Assembly: GCA_041397865.1 (NCBI GenBank)
Contig: JAWKVT010000003.1
Span: 62,001-126,000 of the forward strand
DNA length: 64,000 bases
From: TMED27 sp041397865
GTDB lineage: Bacteria; Pseudomonadota; Alphaproteobacteria; Micavibrionales; Micavibrionaceae
Reading direction: 5' to 3'
In this document: one piece after another, positions 8,343 to 17,103 of the stretch
Numbering within the stretch: the first letter of the stretch is position 1
Layout of the letters: each line of letters begins with the position of its first letter
Program-made: the position numbers and the translations under genes
The notes under the pieces: model-generated
What the model saw: the letters and a program-made list of their open reading frames with translations, nothing else
The model's database searches: none
What the model was told of the DNA's origin: nothing

Positions 8343-9172
8343 ACAAATTCGTGAAAGCCGCCGTGGTTGGCCACCCGGTCAGCCACTCAAAATCCCCGCT
8401 CATCCATAATTACTGGATTGAAAAATATGGATTAAATGGCGCCTACGAAGCGATTGATACCGCTCCGGAAAATCTGGAACAAAGCATCCGTCGTCTGGTA
8501 GACGAAGGTTTTACCGGGTTTAACGTCACCGTCCCGCATAAAGAGGCTGTTTTGACGCTCTGCGATGAAGCCGATCATAACGCCCGCGCTATCGGTGCGG
8601 TGAACACCGTTGTAATTAAAGACGGTAAACTGCGCGGCCTCAATACCGATGGCTTCGGCTTCCTGCATAATATCTGGGAGGTCGCGCCCGATTTTGAATT
8701 TCAAAACAAACGCGCGGTTATATTGGGCGCAGGCGGCGCGGCCCGCGCAATTATCAGCGGCCTGATCGGTGAGGAAATAGGCCAAATCGTGCTGACAAAC
8801 CGCACCCGCGAAAAGGCTGAAAAAATTAAAGATGAAATGGGTTCTTCAAGTGATTTGATTGTGGTTGAAGACTGGGAAAACCGTAATCAAGTTTTAGAAA
8901 ATGCCGATTTACTGGTCAACACAACATCACTGGGAATGAACGGTCAGCCGCCGCTGGACATAAATTTAAACGCTCTGCCAAAAACAGCGCTGGTCAACGA
9001 TATTGTCTATGCGCCGCTGCAAACCGATCTTTTAAAAGCAGCAAAAGAAAACGGCAATATAGCCGTAACGGGAATCGGCATGCTCATTCATCAGGCCCGC
9101 CCCGCTTTTAAAGCGTGGTTTGGTGTATTGCCGGATGTAACGGATGAACTAAGAGAGCTGGTTTTAAAATGA
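8339..9172 (+). CDS. aroE: Shikimate dehydrogenase (NADP+)
   Basis: The product (277 residues) reduces 3-dehydroshikimate to shikimate in aromatic amino acid synthesis. The substrate-binding N-terminus reads VVGHPVSHSKSPLIHN with both binding serines, catalytic Lys68 is in NVTVPHKEA, Asp104 in LRGLNTDGFG, and the dinucleotide loop GAGGAARAI is at 130-138, followed by NRTREKA, the basic patch that selects NADP(H). All key residues are present and length is normal. It overlaps maf and coaE by 4 nt each. Confidence 0.96.
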   Translation: MNKFVKAAVVGHPVSHSKSPLIHNYWIEKYGLNGAYEAIDTAPENLEQSIRRLVDEGFTGFNVTVPHKEAVLTLCDEADHNARAIGAVNTVVIKDGKLRGLNTDGFGFLHNIWEVAPDFEFQNKRAVILGAGGAARAIISGLIGEEIGQIVLTNRTREKAEKIKDEMGSSSDLIVVEDWENRNQVLENADLLVNTTSLGMNGQPPLDINLNALPKTALVNDIVYAPLQTDLLKAAKENGNIAVTGIGMLIHQARPAFKAWFGVLPDVTDELRELVLK

Positions 9173-9849
9173 TTGTCATCGGCATAACAGGTTCCATCGG
9201 CATGGGCAAATCGACTGCCGGGTCCATGCTCGAATATCTCGGCGTGCCCGTCCACGATTCCGATGCCGCCGTACATGAGCTTCTGCGTTATGGCAGCGAG
9301 GCATGGTACGCCATCACCGCCGCATTCCCCTATTTCTCTTACCCCCAGATCTATGGATGCAAACATTTCTGGAACCCGCTTAAAGACACGCAGCGCTATT
9401 TAAAACGCGATGCGCTGGGCAAACTCGTTTTTGAAAAAGAAAAGGAGCGCGAAAAGCTTGAAGCAATCCTGCACCCCCTCGTACGCAAATCCCAAAACGA
9501 ATTCATCAAAGCGCAAGCGCGGTTGGGCCGTGATATAGCCGCGCTGGACATTCCTTTGCTCTTTGAAACCGGCGCGGATACGTATATTGATTATACGCTA
9601 ACAATCACCGCCCCGCCCTTTGTCCAAAAATCCCGCGTACTGGCCCGTTCCGGGATGACACAAAAAAAACTATCCGGTATTTTAAAACGCCAGATGCCCG
9701 ACGGCGAAAAACGCGCCCGCGCTGATTTTGTTGTACATAGCGGACTGGGCCGCGCGGTTATGATGAAAGAATTAAAAGCTGTCCTGGTTAAAATCAGGGA
9801 GCATCAGAATCCGCAAGATGAAACTCTGAAAGAGGAAAATGCCGGATGA
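9169..9849 (+). CDS. coaE: Dephospho-CoA kinase
   Basis: The 226-residue product phosphorylates dephospho-CoA, the last step of coenzyme A synthesis. The Walker A loop is GSIGMGKST at about residues 8-16, followed by the Asp-Ser-Asp (HDSDAAVHELL) substrate motif near 29-39 and the LDIPLLFETG segment near 125-134. It is somewhat longer than the usual ~200 residues, with a charged C-terminal tail. Translational overlap with aroE on one side and with the following amidotransferase on the other. Confidence 0.94.
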   Translation: MIVIGITGSIGMGKSTAGSMLEYLGVPVHDSDAAVHELLRYGSEAWYAITAAFPYFSYPQIYGCKHFWNPLKDTQRYLKRDALGKLVFEKEKEREKLEAILHPLVRKSQNEFIKAQARLGRDIAALDIPLLFETGADTYIDYTLTITAPPFVQKSRVLARSGMTQKKLSGILKRQMPDGEKRARADFVVHSGLGRAVMMKELKAVLVKIREHQNPQDETLKEENAG

Positions 9850-10571
9850 GTGATAAACAAAAAGGCGCATTCATTATCACGCAGTTGCAAAATGAAGGCT
9901 CATGCACATTAGGAAAAATCCTTCATGATCGCGGGCTCCGTATAAAAACGCGCAATGCGCCGCGCATAGATTTAAGCGAGATTGACCCGCTGCGCCCTGA
10001 TCTGCTCGTTATCATGGGCGGCCCGATCGGCGTATATCAGCAAGACGATTACCCGTTTCTCAAAGACGAAATCGAAATCCTCAAAACCCGCCTTGCCGCC
10101 GATAAACCGACAATCGGCATATGTTTAGGCTCGCAGCTTATGGCCGCAGCTTTAGGTTCGAAAGTATATCCCGGTAAAAAAGGCAAAGAGCTGGGCTGGG
10201 CCGCGTTGAACATAACCCAAGCCGGATATGATACACCGGCGCGTCATTTCGCTCCGGAAAAAACAAGCATGTTCCACTGGCACGGCGATACGTTTGATTT
10301 GCCCGCAGAGGCAACTTTACTGGCCTCTTCTGCGCAATACGAAAACCAGATTTTTCAGATCGGTCAAAATGCTCTAGGCTTGCAATGCCACCCCGAAGTG
10401 CGCGCGGATCAGTTGAAAGAATGGTTTGTCATGTTCACAGGCCAAATCACGGGCAAAAACCCACTCGTACCAATTGATGATTTACGGGCTCAAACGGCGC
10501 GTAATATCGAAACGCTGAACATGCAGACCGAATTATTTTTTAATGAATGGCTTAAGCAACGGGATTTATAG
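9846..10571 (+). CDS. Class I glutamine amidotransferase-like protein
   Basis: The 241-residue product is a stand-alone class I glutamine amidotransferase domain. The triad is complete: Cys93 in GICLGSQL, with His182 and Glu184 in LQCHPEV; VIMGGPIGVYQQD near 55-67 is the oxyanion region. Members of this group resemble the GuaA amidotransferase domain but lack a synthetase domain; some deglutamylate or act on gamma-glutamyl compounds. The acceptor is unknown. It sits between coaE and dnaQ, overlapping coaE by 4 nt, a place where most relatives go straight from coaE to dnaQ, so it may be a local insertion. Confidence 0.85.
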   Translation: MSDKQKGAFIITQLQNEGSCTLGKILHDRGLRIKTRNAPRIDLSEIDPLRPDLLVIMGGPIGVYQQDDYPFLKDEIEILKTRLAADKPTIGICLGSQLMAAALGSKVYPGKKGKELGWAALNITQAGYDTPARHFAPEKTSMFHWHGDTFDLPAEATLLASSAQYENQIFQIGQNALGLQCHPEVRADQLKEWFVMFTGQITGKNPLVPIDDLRAQTARNIETLNMQTELFFNEWLKQRDL

Positions 10572-10572
10572 A

Positions 10573-11256
10573 ATGAAAGAAATCGTACTCGATACTGAAA
10601 CCACCGGCATGGATCCTAATGATGGCCACCGCATCGTTGAGATTGGCTGTGTGGAGCTTGAAAACCATATTCCCACGGGCAAGGCTCTCCAGTTTTATCT
10701 CAATCCCGAGCGCGACATTCCCGCCGAAGCCACGGCTGTCCACGGCATAACCAACGAATTTGTCGCAGATAAACCTGTCTTTTCGCAAATTTACAGCGAA
10801 TTTATGGAATTTATAGAAGGTGGCAGGCTTATCATCCACAACGCCGAATTCGATATGAAATTCATTAACTGGGAATTGGGGCAGGTTGGCCACCCTGCGG
10901 TGAAATGGAGCAATGTTGTAGATACGCTGGCCATGGCCCGCAAGAAGTTTCCCGGATCTCCGGCCAATTTGGACGCGCTGTGTCGGCGTTTCGGCATTGA
11001 TAATACCGGACGCACCTATCACGGAGCGCTTTTGGACTCTGAATTACTCGCAGAGGTTTATCTTGAGCTTTTAGGTGGCCGCCAACACGGCCTCAGCCTT
11101 GCCGCGCAATCGAGCGAAGCACAGCAGACGCAAAGCCAAACAACCAAAGCCAAACGAAAATTCAGGAAGCCGAGAGAACATAAACCCCTTGTAGAAGAAT
11201 TGGCATCCCACAAAGAGCTTCTGGAAAAAATCAAAGACCCGCTTTGGAAAAAGTAG
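10573..11256 (+). CDS. dnaQ: DNA polymerase III epsilon subunit (3'-5' proofreading exonuclease)
   Basis: The product (227 residues) is the proofreading subunit of the replicative polymerase. It begins MKEIVLDTETTG, giving the ExoI acidic pair Asp7 and Glu9; ExoII is IIHNAEFDMKF, and ExoIIIepsilon is YHGALLDSELLAEVY. I chose ATG 10573 because it starts exactly at the conserved beta-strand; an in-frame codon 30 nt earlier overlaps the upstream gene. The last ~45 residues are basic and Gln/Lys-rich, the flexible tail that contacts the polymerase alpha subunit. It starts 1 nt after the upstream stop codon and converges with the entericidin-like gene. Confidence 0.95.
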   Translation: MKEIVLDTETTGMDPNDGHRIVEIGCVELENHIPTGKALQFYLNPERDIPAEATAVHGITNEFVADKPVFSQIYSEFMEFIEGGRLIIHNAEFDMKFINWELGQVGHPAVKWSNVVDTLAMARKKFPGSPANLDALCRRFGIDNTGRTYHGALLDSELLAEVYLELLGGRQHGLSLAAQSSEAQQTQSQTTKAKRKFRKPREHKPLVEELASHKELLEKIKDPLWKK

Positions 11257-11261
11257 GCCCG

Positions 11262-11390
11262 TTAAAGATTTTGAATGGATTCGCCAGCGTTCTCAATATC
11301 CTGCCCAAGCCCGTCAATCGTATTACAAGCGCTCAAAGACGTGGAAAACACAATCAACCCGGCAATCAAAAGCAATGTTCTCATATTCAT
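11262..11390 (-). CDS. Entericidin-like small lipoprotein
   Basis: A 42-residue protein on the minus strand. It has a basic start (MNMR), a hydrophobic signal segment, lipobox LSAC with the lipidated Cys at position 22, and the short mature part CNTIDGLGQDIENAGESIQ. The Cys-Asn-Thr start, GLGQD and GxSI(Q) pattern match the entericidin A/B family of small envelope lipoproteins. A strong ribosome site (TAAGGAG) precedes two in-frame ATGs at 11390 and 11384; the second has the more usual spacing. It sits convergent to dnaQ, 14 bp from the secB stop and so possibly in its transcript. Function beyond envelope lipoprotein is not shown. Confidence 0.85.
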   Translation of the reverse strand: MNMRTLLLIAGLIVFSTSLSACNTIDGLGQDIENAGESIQNL

Positions 11391-11404
11391 AGTCTCCTTA
11401 TTTC

Positions 11405-11956
11405 TTACTCGTCATTTTTAGATTTTTTAACAGATTTCTTTTTAGGCGCTTCTTCCTCTTGTAGATCTCTTTCAGCCTGGGCAATTTCATCCTTAAAGCG
11501 CTCCATATATAAAGCCCTGAAATCTACAGGGTTAAGAATAAGCGGTGGATATCCGCCCTGCGTAGTTAAATCGCTAACAATTTGGCGAACATAAGGAAAC
11601 GCCAGCCGGGGAATTTCAATCAGCAATACGGCATGATGATTGTCTTCAGGAATATCGCTAAGCGCAACAGTCACGCCGTATTGCATTTCTAAAATAAAAA
11701 GAGGCTGCTCTTCACTACGCTGCGCAACGGCGCGCAAATTCACAACGACCTCATAAAGATTATCCAGATCTTTATCCGGGAGCTTACGCGCATCCATACC
11801 GATACTGATATCCATCTCCGGATTATCCAATCCGCTGCGCAAAGAGTCTGGCGCCATCGGATTTTCAAAAGAAATATCGCGTATATATTGCGCCAAAATA
11901 TTAATCGGCATGGCCGATGTCGCAACACCTTCAGCCTCTGCGTTTGTATCACTCAT
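11405..11956 (-). CDS. secB: Protein-export chaperone SecB
   Basis: The 183-residue product is a cytoplasmic tetrameric chaperone that keeps preproteins unfolded and delivers them to SecA. Family features are the N-terminal INILAQYIRDISFENP, the conserved VALSDIPEDNHHAVLLIEIPRLAFPYVRQIV core, and GGYPPLILNPVDFRALY. The start at 11956 follows GGAGAG; an upstream in-frame codon adds 19 residues without homology. The C-terminus is extended by a Lys-rich tail (APKKKSVKKSKNDE) beyond the usual ~165 residues. secB close to dnaQ is conserved in Alphaproteobacteria. Confidence 0.95.
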   Translation of the reverse strand: MSDTNAEAEGVATSAMPINILAQYIRDISFENPMAPDSLRSGLDNPEMDISIGMDARKLPDKDLDNLYEVVVNLRAVAQRSEEQPLFILEMQYGVTVALSDIPEDNHHAVLLIEIPRLAFPYVRQIVSDLTTQGGYPPLILNPVDFRALYMERFKDEIAQAERDLQEEEAPKKKSVKKSKNDE

Positions 11957-12025
11957 AAAACTCTCCAATTCATACCTAATATTGTGACTACCACGTTTAA
12001 AGTCCCGCTTCAATTGAGATTGATC

Positions 12026-12484
12026 TTACCGATTCGTATCATCCCGTATTTCTTTATCCGGTTCGTCAACATGCTCATATTCACCCTCAAGAATGTCAGG
12101 ATCCTGGCGTTTATAAGATCCCGAAGAGGTAACAGACCAGCTTGTATATTGACGGATAAAGTGACGAAGCCCTGCGCGCACCGGTGGGATCAACAGGGCA
12201 AAACCGATTGTATCTGTGACAAATCCGGGCGTAATCAGCAAGGCCCCGGCAGCCACCAGACAAAACCCGTCAAAAATAGCGTCCAGCGGCATTTTCCCCC
12301 GGTTCATCGCACTGCGCATAGTAATAAGGGTCTGTAAACCCTGATGCTTTACAAGCATCCCTCCGATGATGGCGGTAACAAAAGCAAGCGTAAGCGTTGT
12401 CCATATCCCTATATGTTCGCTTACGCTGGCGAAAACAGCCAGTTCAATAAAGGGAACCACAATAAAAATGATAATAAACGGCAT
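12026..12484 (-). CDS. fxsA: FxsA family membrane protein
   Basis: The 152-residue product starts with a hydrophobic helix (MPFIIIFIVVPFIELAVF) carrying the conserved Pro-Phe-Ile-Glu motif, then two further membrane segments around residues 27-45 and 74-98 (ALLITPGFVTDTIGFALLIPP). The central GKMPLDAIFDGF and TPGFVTD blocks are typical. In E. coli FxsA is an inner-membrane protein whose overproduction relieves F-plasmid exclusion of phage T7; its normal role is unsettled. The C-terminal 50 residues are charged and cytoplasmic. It is divergent from the Tim44-domain gene and lies upstream of secB in the same direction. Confidence 0.9.
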   Translation of the reverse strand: MPFIIIFIVVPFIELAVFASVSEHIGIWTTLTLAFVTAIIGGMLVKHQGLQTLITMRSAMNRGKMPLDAIFDGFCLVAAGALLITPGFVTDTIGFALLIPPVRAGLRHFIRQYTSWSVTSSGSYKRQDPDILEGEYEHVDEPDKEIRDDTNR

Positions 12485-12637
12485 ATTTATCCTTTGTTTA
12501 GGTGGTCAGAGCCTCAATCTAGGCCACTGACCGGTAAAACACAATCTGCGTCTTTTTAAGCTTTTATTGGACTTTTTGTGCTAATATGAACATATTGCTT
12601 TTGAGAATAGGATTTTACAAGGTAAGGGGCTTTTTTC

Positions 12638-13360
12638 GTGCCAGCAGATTTAATCGTTTACGCGCTTGTCGCCGCCGGACTTGTTGTCTGGCTGCGCAGT
12701 ATTTTGGGAACCCGCCACGGCGAAGAGCGTGAGCGCCCAAGCCCGTATTTAAGCTCCGAACAACAAGACCCGGGACAGGGCGCCGCAACACAGGCGGAAC
12801 ACCCCATCGGCCCGGAAGAGCAAATTATAGCGCTGGCGAAAACCCCGCGCCGTAATTATGGTGTTGACAACAAAACCGCAGAAAACGGTCTGCTTGATAT
12901 TGCCAGAATAGATAAAACATTCGACATCGACTTTTTCATGGAAGGCGCGCAGGATGCGTTTGCCATGATTGTCGAATCTTTTGCCGAAGGCGACCTCGAA
13001 ACGCTTAAAAATCTTTTAAGCCCTAGTGTTTATAACGCCTTTGAAGGCGCGGTTCTGGAGCGTCAAAAACGCAAGGAAACGGAAAACACTGACATACACG
13101 CAATCCGCAAAGCCATGGTCACGGCGGCGCGTCTTGAAGGAAAAACTGCCTACATCACCGTTCATTTCACGGCTGATGAAACCACGGTAACACGAAATGA
13201 AAATGATGAAATCATAGCCGGAAACCCTGACAGAACCATTGAAATGCAGGACATCTGGACTTTTGGCCGCGATGTGAAGTCAAAAGATCCAAGCTGGCTT
13301 CTATACGAAACGCGCGGCGGTTTTGACGAAGATAACGATCGGATCCCCGATACACATTGA
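12638..13360 (+). CDS. Tim44/TimA-like domain protein
   Basis: The product (240 residues) has a single N-terminal membrane helix (LIVYALVAAGLVVWLRSIL), a Pro/Gln-rich linker, and a C-terminal Tim44-like domain from about residue 90 (FDIDFFMEGAQDAFAMIVESFAEGD, split here across the core helix). Relatives in Alphaproteobacteria are inner-membrane proteins with the fold of mitochondrial Tim44. The start is GTG 12638, preceded by AAGGTAAGGGG; no ATG fits. The neighbours secB and mltA recur with this gene across the class, so a link with export or envelope assembly is plausible but inferred. Confidence 0.88.
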   Translation: MPADLIVYALVAAGLVVWLRSILGTRHGEERERPSPYLSSEQQDPGQGAATQAEHPIGPEEQIIALAKTPRRNYGVDNKTAENGLLDIARIDKTFDIDFFMEGAQDAFAMIVESFAEGDLETLKNLLSPSVYNAFEGAVLERQKRKETENTDIHAIRKAMVTAARLEGKTAYITVHFTADETTVTRNENDEIIAGNPDRTIEMQDIWTFGRDVKSKDPSWLLYETRGGFDEDNDRIPDTH

Positions 13361-13402
13361 TCCTGCTTTTTTCATCCGCAGTCCTGTGCTACACATAGGC
13401 TC

Positions 13403-14539
13403 ATGCGCATTGTCTCGATAATTTTCTTATGGGTCTTGGCCGGATGTTCAAGCATTCCGGTGAAAGACAAACCGCCTGAACTTACATTGAAACAGGTGGA
13501 GTTTTCCGATCTGCCCGGTTGGGCTGCGGACGATCTGAAAACGTTTGTTCCTGCATTTTCGAAAAGCTGTCAGCGTATCTTGAAGGCGCAGCCTGATGAA
13601 CAGTTTGGAAGTTTGAAACAAGCTGGAACATACGGCGACTGGCAGCCGGTCTGCCGGAGTTTTCCCAATGTCGCTCCGCAAAGTTTAAAAGCATTTTTTG
13701 AAAGTCGTTTCACGCCCTATCAGGTATTGGCTGATAACGATTCCGAAGGGCTGTTCACCGGCTATTATGAAGCCTCGCTGAAAGGCTCCCGCATGCGCGG
13801 GGGGCCGTATCAAACCCCGCTATATGCCCGGGCCGATGATCTGGTTATGGTCCAGCTCGGCGAATTCCGTGAAGATTTAAAAGGCCGCCGCATCGCCGGA
13901 CGGGTGGTTGACGGTAAGCTTGTGCCCTATGAATCGCGCGAGGAAATCGTTAGTGGCAACTGGCCGCATAATGACAAAGTTCTGGTCTGGGTCGATGATC
14001 TCGTTGATGCGTTCTTCGTACAGATTCAAGGCTCCGGCGTTGTGGAGTTAGATGACGCCAGCACCATCCGTATCGGCTATGCCGGGCAAAACGGCCATGT
14101 TTACTACGCCATTGGGCGAGAGCTTATAAAGCGCGGGGCATTAACAAAAGAAAATGTCTCAATGCAGGCCATTCGCGATTGGCTCACCGCCAACCCGAAC
14201 GAGGCCGATGAGATTATGAACACCAACGCTTCTTACGTATTTTTTAAAGAACTGGAAGGCGAAGGACCGTTGGGCGGTGAAGGCGTGGCCTTAACCGCTG
14301 GCCGCTCGCTGGCCGTAGATCACTCTCTTTTATCTTACGGCCTGCCGCTTTGGGCCGACATAGAAGCGCCGATTGAAGGCACTCAAAATATCCGCCGCCT
14401 CATGGTTGCGCAAGATACCGGCGGCGCAATTCGCGGCCCAGTGCGCGGCGATGTTTTCTGGGGTTACGGCACCCGCGCGGAAGCCCTCGCCGGGCCTATG
14501 AAGTCAAAAGGCCGCTATTGGGTTTTATTACCCCTATAA
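13403..14539 (+). CDS. mltA: Membrane-bound lytic murein transglycosylase A
   Basis: The 378-residue lipoprotein cleaves peptidoglycan glycan strands with formation of 1,6-anhydro-muramic acid. The signal peptide ends in lipobox LAGC (Cys15). The MltA core includes LFTGYYEASLKGS near residue 115, FFVQIQGSGVVEL near 205, and the C-terminal 3D domain with MVAQDTGGAIRGPVRGDVFWG near 333-353, which carries the catalytic Asp residues. It is 42 bp downstream of the Tim44-domain gene. The smr gene that often follows mltA in this class is absent; ompW converges on it instead. Confidence 0.94.
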   Translation: MRIVSIIFLWVLAGCSSIPVKDKPPELTLKQVEFSDLPGWAADDLKTFVPAFSKSCQRILKAQPDEQFGSLKQAGTYGDWQPVCRSFPNVAPQSLKAFFESRFTPYQVLADNDSEGLFTGYYEASLKGSRMRGGPYQTPLYARADDLVMVQLGEFREDLKGRRIAGRVVDGKLVPYESREEIVSGNWPHNDKVLVWVDDLVDAFFVQIQGSGVVELDDASTIRIGYAGQNGHVYYAIGRELIKRGALTKENVSMQAIRDWLTANPNEADEIMNTNASYVFFKELEGEGPLGGEGVALTAGRSLAVDHSLLSYGLPLWADIEAPIEGTQNIRRLMVAQDTGGAIRGPVRGDVFWGYGTRAEALAGPMKSKGRYWVLLPL

Positions 14540-14562
14540 CGGCCTGAAATGAAAATGTTACA

Positions 14563-15216
14563 TTAAAACCGGTATGAAACACCGGCTCCGACAACATATG
14601 GATCAAGTTCTATATCTGAAAGAATAGTATTGCCGTTCAGACTGGCATCAACATCCAGATAAACTTTTTTGACATCAAGGTTGAGACCCCAGTGATCATT
14701 AAGCCAGTAATCAAACCCGGCCTGTAAAGCGAAACCAAAACCACCCTCAATATCCAAATCTGTAAAACCGGCTCCGGAATTTTCACCGTAAAAGATAGAG
14801 TAATTAACGCCCGCGCCAAAATAAGGGCTGAAATCGCGACCTTTAAGCGGGTGGTATTGCAATGTAACCGTAGGTGGCAATGCCCAGGCATCACCCAGAT
14901 CTGTATTACCGTTGTAATACACGTCATGCGGTGTAGTTGCGGCAATTGCCTCAATGGCAATTTTATCTGTAATAAAATAGGTAAGGTCGACTTCCGGCAT
15001 AACGGGGGACTCATCAACATCCGTCTTGCCGCCGATATTCACGCTGGAATCGTCATCAGGCGCAAGAACGATCCCGCGTAAGCGAACTTGGAACCGCTCC
15101 TTATCCCACAGCGATTCAAAGTCCGAACCCGCATAAGCCGCAGCATTAATAAAAAAACTTGTAAAAAAGACGGCGCCGACACCGGCAACGCCTATGGCCT
15201 TGAAAAAAGCTTTCAT
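14563..15216 (-). CDS. ompW: OmpW family outer-membrane protein
   Basis: The 217-residue product has a cleavable signal peptide (to about residue 29, ...AAAYA) and then an eight-stranded barrel pattern. Family marks are FQVRLRGIVLAPDDDSS near the mature N-terminus, FSPYFGAGVNYSIFY, and the C-terminal strand YVVGAGVSYRF with terminal Phe for BAM recognition. OmpW forms a narrow barrel with a hydrophobic channel proposed to pass small hydrophobic compounds. It converges with mltA with 23 bp between stops. Confidence 0.92.
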   Translation of the reverse strand: MKAFFKAIGVAGVGAVFFTSFFINAAAYAGSDFESLWDKERFQVRLRGIVLAPDDDSSVNIGGKTDVDESPVMPEVDLTYFITDKIAIEAIAATTPHDVYYNGNTDLGDAWALPPTVTLQYHPLKGRDFSPYFGAGVNYSIFYGENSGAGFTDLDIEGGFGFALQAGFDYWLNDHWGLNLDVKKVYLDVDASLNGNTILSDIELDPYVVGAGVSYRF

Positions 15217-15368
15217 TCCTCTCTCCCAAAAAGTGAAAATTCAAAAGACTTATTGAAAATAAATACGCAGGAAACAAAGATCAGTATGTGCAGCATACAC
15301 AGACCAAAGTTAAAAAAATCTTAAACTATACAAGAGTATAAATCCATACTAACTAACATTTCTGTATA

Positions 15369-16409
15369 TCAGTAAGGAACCGGATAATCGCGCCGAACCG
15401 CTTCTATGTCCTTTAAAACTTCACTCGATAAATTGATATCAATCGAGGCAATATTGGTCTTTAATTGCGCCATCGTGGTCGCGCCGATAAGTGTCGAAGT
15501 CACAAACGGTTTCGCGTTCACAAAGGCCAGCGCCATCTGGCACACATCAAGCCCATGCCGTTCAGCCACCTTCACATACGCTTTCACAGCCGCATTGCAT
15601 TGTGCGGTCAGGCGTTGTTCGGGCCGCGCATCCAGATCAATGCGTGTGCGCTTGGGCCGCGCCCCGTCAATATATTTCCCGCTTAAAATCCCGCGAGACA
15701 GCGGCGACCAGGCCAAAAGCCCGCAATCCTCCGCCACCGCGATCTCCTGTAAATCCGTTTCAAACAAACGGCAGAGCAGCGAATATTCATTCTGAATAGA
15801 GGCCATGCGCGGCAGCTCTTTTTCTTCGGCAAGCCGCAAGCATTTGCTCATCCCCCACGCTGTTTCATTCGACAATCCGATATGACGGATTTTCCCCGCA
15901 GTAATAAGCTCTTGCATGGTTTCAAGCACTTCAATGAAGTTTTCTTCTTCGGCCTTCACATCAAAGCTTGGCGCATAACCCCAATGCTGCTGAAAATGAT
16001 ATGACCCCCGGTTGGGCCAGTGAAGCTGGTAAAGATCAATATAATCCGTTTGCAACCGCTTGAGCGAACCTTCAACGGCTTCCAGAATATTCTTCCGGTC
16101 AATCCGTGCTTTCCCGCCGCGAATCCACGGCAATGCAGGTCCGGCAATTTTACTGGCCAGAATAACTTTATCGCGGCATCCTCGCGCAGAAAACCACGAT
16201 CCGATAATCTCTTCCGTCTTCCCGCAAGTTTCCGCAGAGGGCGGAACAGCGTACATTTCCGCCGTATCAAAAAAATTGATTCCTTGATCCAGCGCATAAT
16301 CCATCTGCGCATGGCCTTCTTCTTCGGTATTCTGATTACCCCATGTCATGGTGCCAAGGCCGATTAAACTAACCTCTAGGCCTGTACGGCCCAATTTACG
16401 ATATTGCAT
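15369..16409 (-). CDS. Aldo/keto reductase, Tas-like
   Basis: The 346-residue product is a cytoplasmic NADP(H)-linked aldo/keto reductase. The catalytic tetrad is visible: Asp in FFDTAEMY (about 48), Tyr in the same motif, Lys in VILASKIAG (about 82-86) and His in YQLHWPNRG (about 126). Length and the long loop after QLHWPN are as in the Tas group of E. coli. The substrate is unknown. It is 24 bp downstream of the last gene of the secretion segment, though nothing in its sequence ties it to secretion. Confidence 0.9.
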   Translation of the reverse strand: MQYRKLGRTGLEVSLIGLGTMTWGNQNTEEEGHAQMDYALDQGINFFDTAEMYAVPPSAETCGKTEEIIGSWFSARGCRDKVILASKIAGPALPWIRGGKARIDRKNILEAVEGSLKRLQTDYIDLYQLHWPNRGSYHFQQHWGYAPSFDVKAEEENFIEVLETMQELITAGKIRHIGLSNETAWGMSKCLRLAEEKELPRMASIQNEYSLLCRLFETDLQEIAVAEDCGLLAWSPLSRGILSGKYIDGARPKRTRIDLDARPEQRLTAQCNAAVKAYVKVAERHGLDVCQMALAFVNAKPFVTSTLIGATTMAQLKTNIASIDINLSSEVLKDIEAVRRDYPVPY

Positions 16410-16433
16410 GAAAAATCCTTATATGGGTAATAG

Positions 16434-17093
16434 CTATAAAATCGGTTTGCGGAACAAATCGGTTTCGATCTGCAAATTTTTAAGGCTGTCCGGTAGCGGG
16501 TAAGGAATAGTCAAGTCCGGCGGATTTTGCAAAATGACAGGAAGAATCTTGTTAAAAAGCTCAACACGTTCCGGGTCAACCTCCCGGCGGTTGATTGTAA
16601 TACGCTCAACAGCAGAGCCCATAACCTCGTCGGGACGGAAATTGCATTGAATGCTCTCCATCCGGTATTCGCCGAAAGCATCAAGCTGCGTGTACCATAT
16701 CCGCACATAGTCACCAAAATCATCAACTGTACTAATACGCAAATCTTTAGGAAACTGGACATGAAGCTCAAGAAAAACCTTGCAAACGCCAAAGGTTAAC
16801 CCGGCTTTATAAGGCACGAACAAACCGTAGGCAAACCAGCTAAAAAGCGCTAGCCCTGCTAGTGCGCCTCCTCTTGTAAAAAGTTTTTTACGCTTAAGTT
16901 TTTGCGTTGCCGCCATCTTGCTGTTTGCCAACGCAATTTCAACTTCATCTGGCGCAATTTCAGTTTTTTTTGATGCCGCCTTGGCCTTCGCTTTTGCTTT
17001 CAAGGCTATGCGCTCAGCTCTGTCCATAATTTCCGCGCCGAGCGTTGCGCCGCCGTCTTCAGTGTTATCGTCGTCTTTCGGTGTGTCGCTCAT
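16434..17093 (-). CDS. Uncharacterised single-pass membrane protein in Dot/Icm operon
   Basis: The 219-residue product has an acidic start, then an Ala/Lys-rich helical stretch near residues 25-65 (ERIALKAKAKAKAASKK), one membrane helix near 75-93 (GGALAGLALFSWFAYGLFVP) and a C-terminal domain of about 120 residues with two cysteines (FGVCKVF, SIQCNFRPD). I do not recognise the family. It follows icmB by 10 bp, the place occupied in Legionella by icmF, to which it shows no resemblance. A single-pass protein with a periplasmic domain, made with the channel, suggests a lineage-specific component. Confidence 0.75.
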   Translation of the reverse strand: MSDTPKDDDNTEDGGATLGAEIMDRAERIALKAKAKAKAASKKTEIAPDEVEIALANSKMAATQKLKRKKLFTRGGALAGLALFSWFAYGLFVPYKAGLTFGVCKVFLELHVQFPKDLRISTVDDFGDYVRIWYTQLDAFGEYRMESIQCNFRPDEVMGSAVERITINRREVDPERVELFNKILPVILQNPPDLTIPYPLPDSLKNLQIETDLFRKPIL

Positions 17094-17103
17094 GGCTTTT
17101 CCG

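Noticed and set aside
11244..11594. 116-codon plus-strand frame
   Set aside because: It lies opposite the entericidin-like gene and the end of secB, both well supported.
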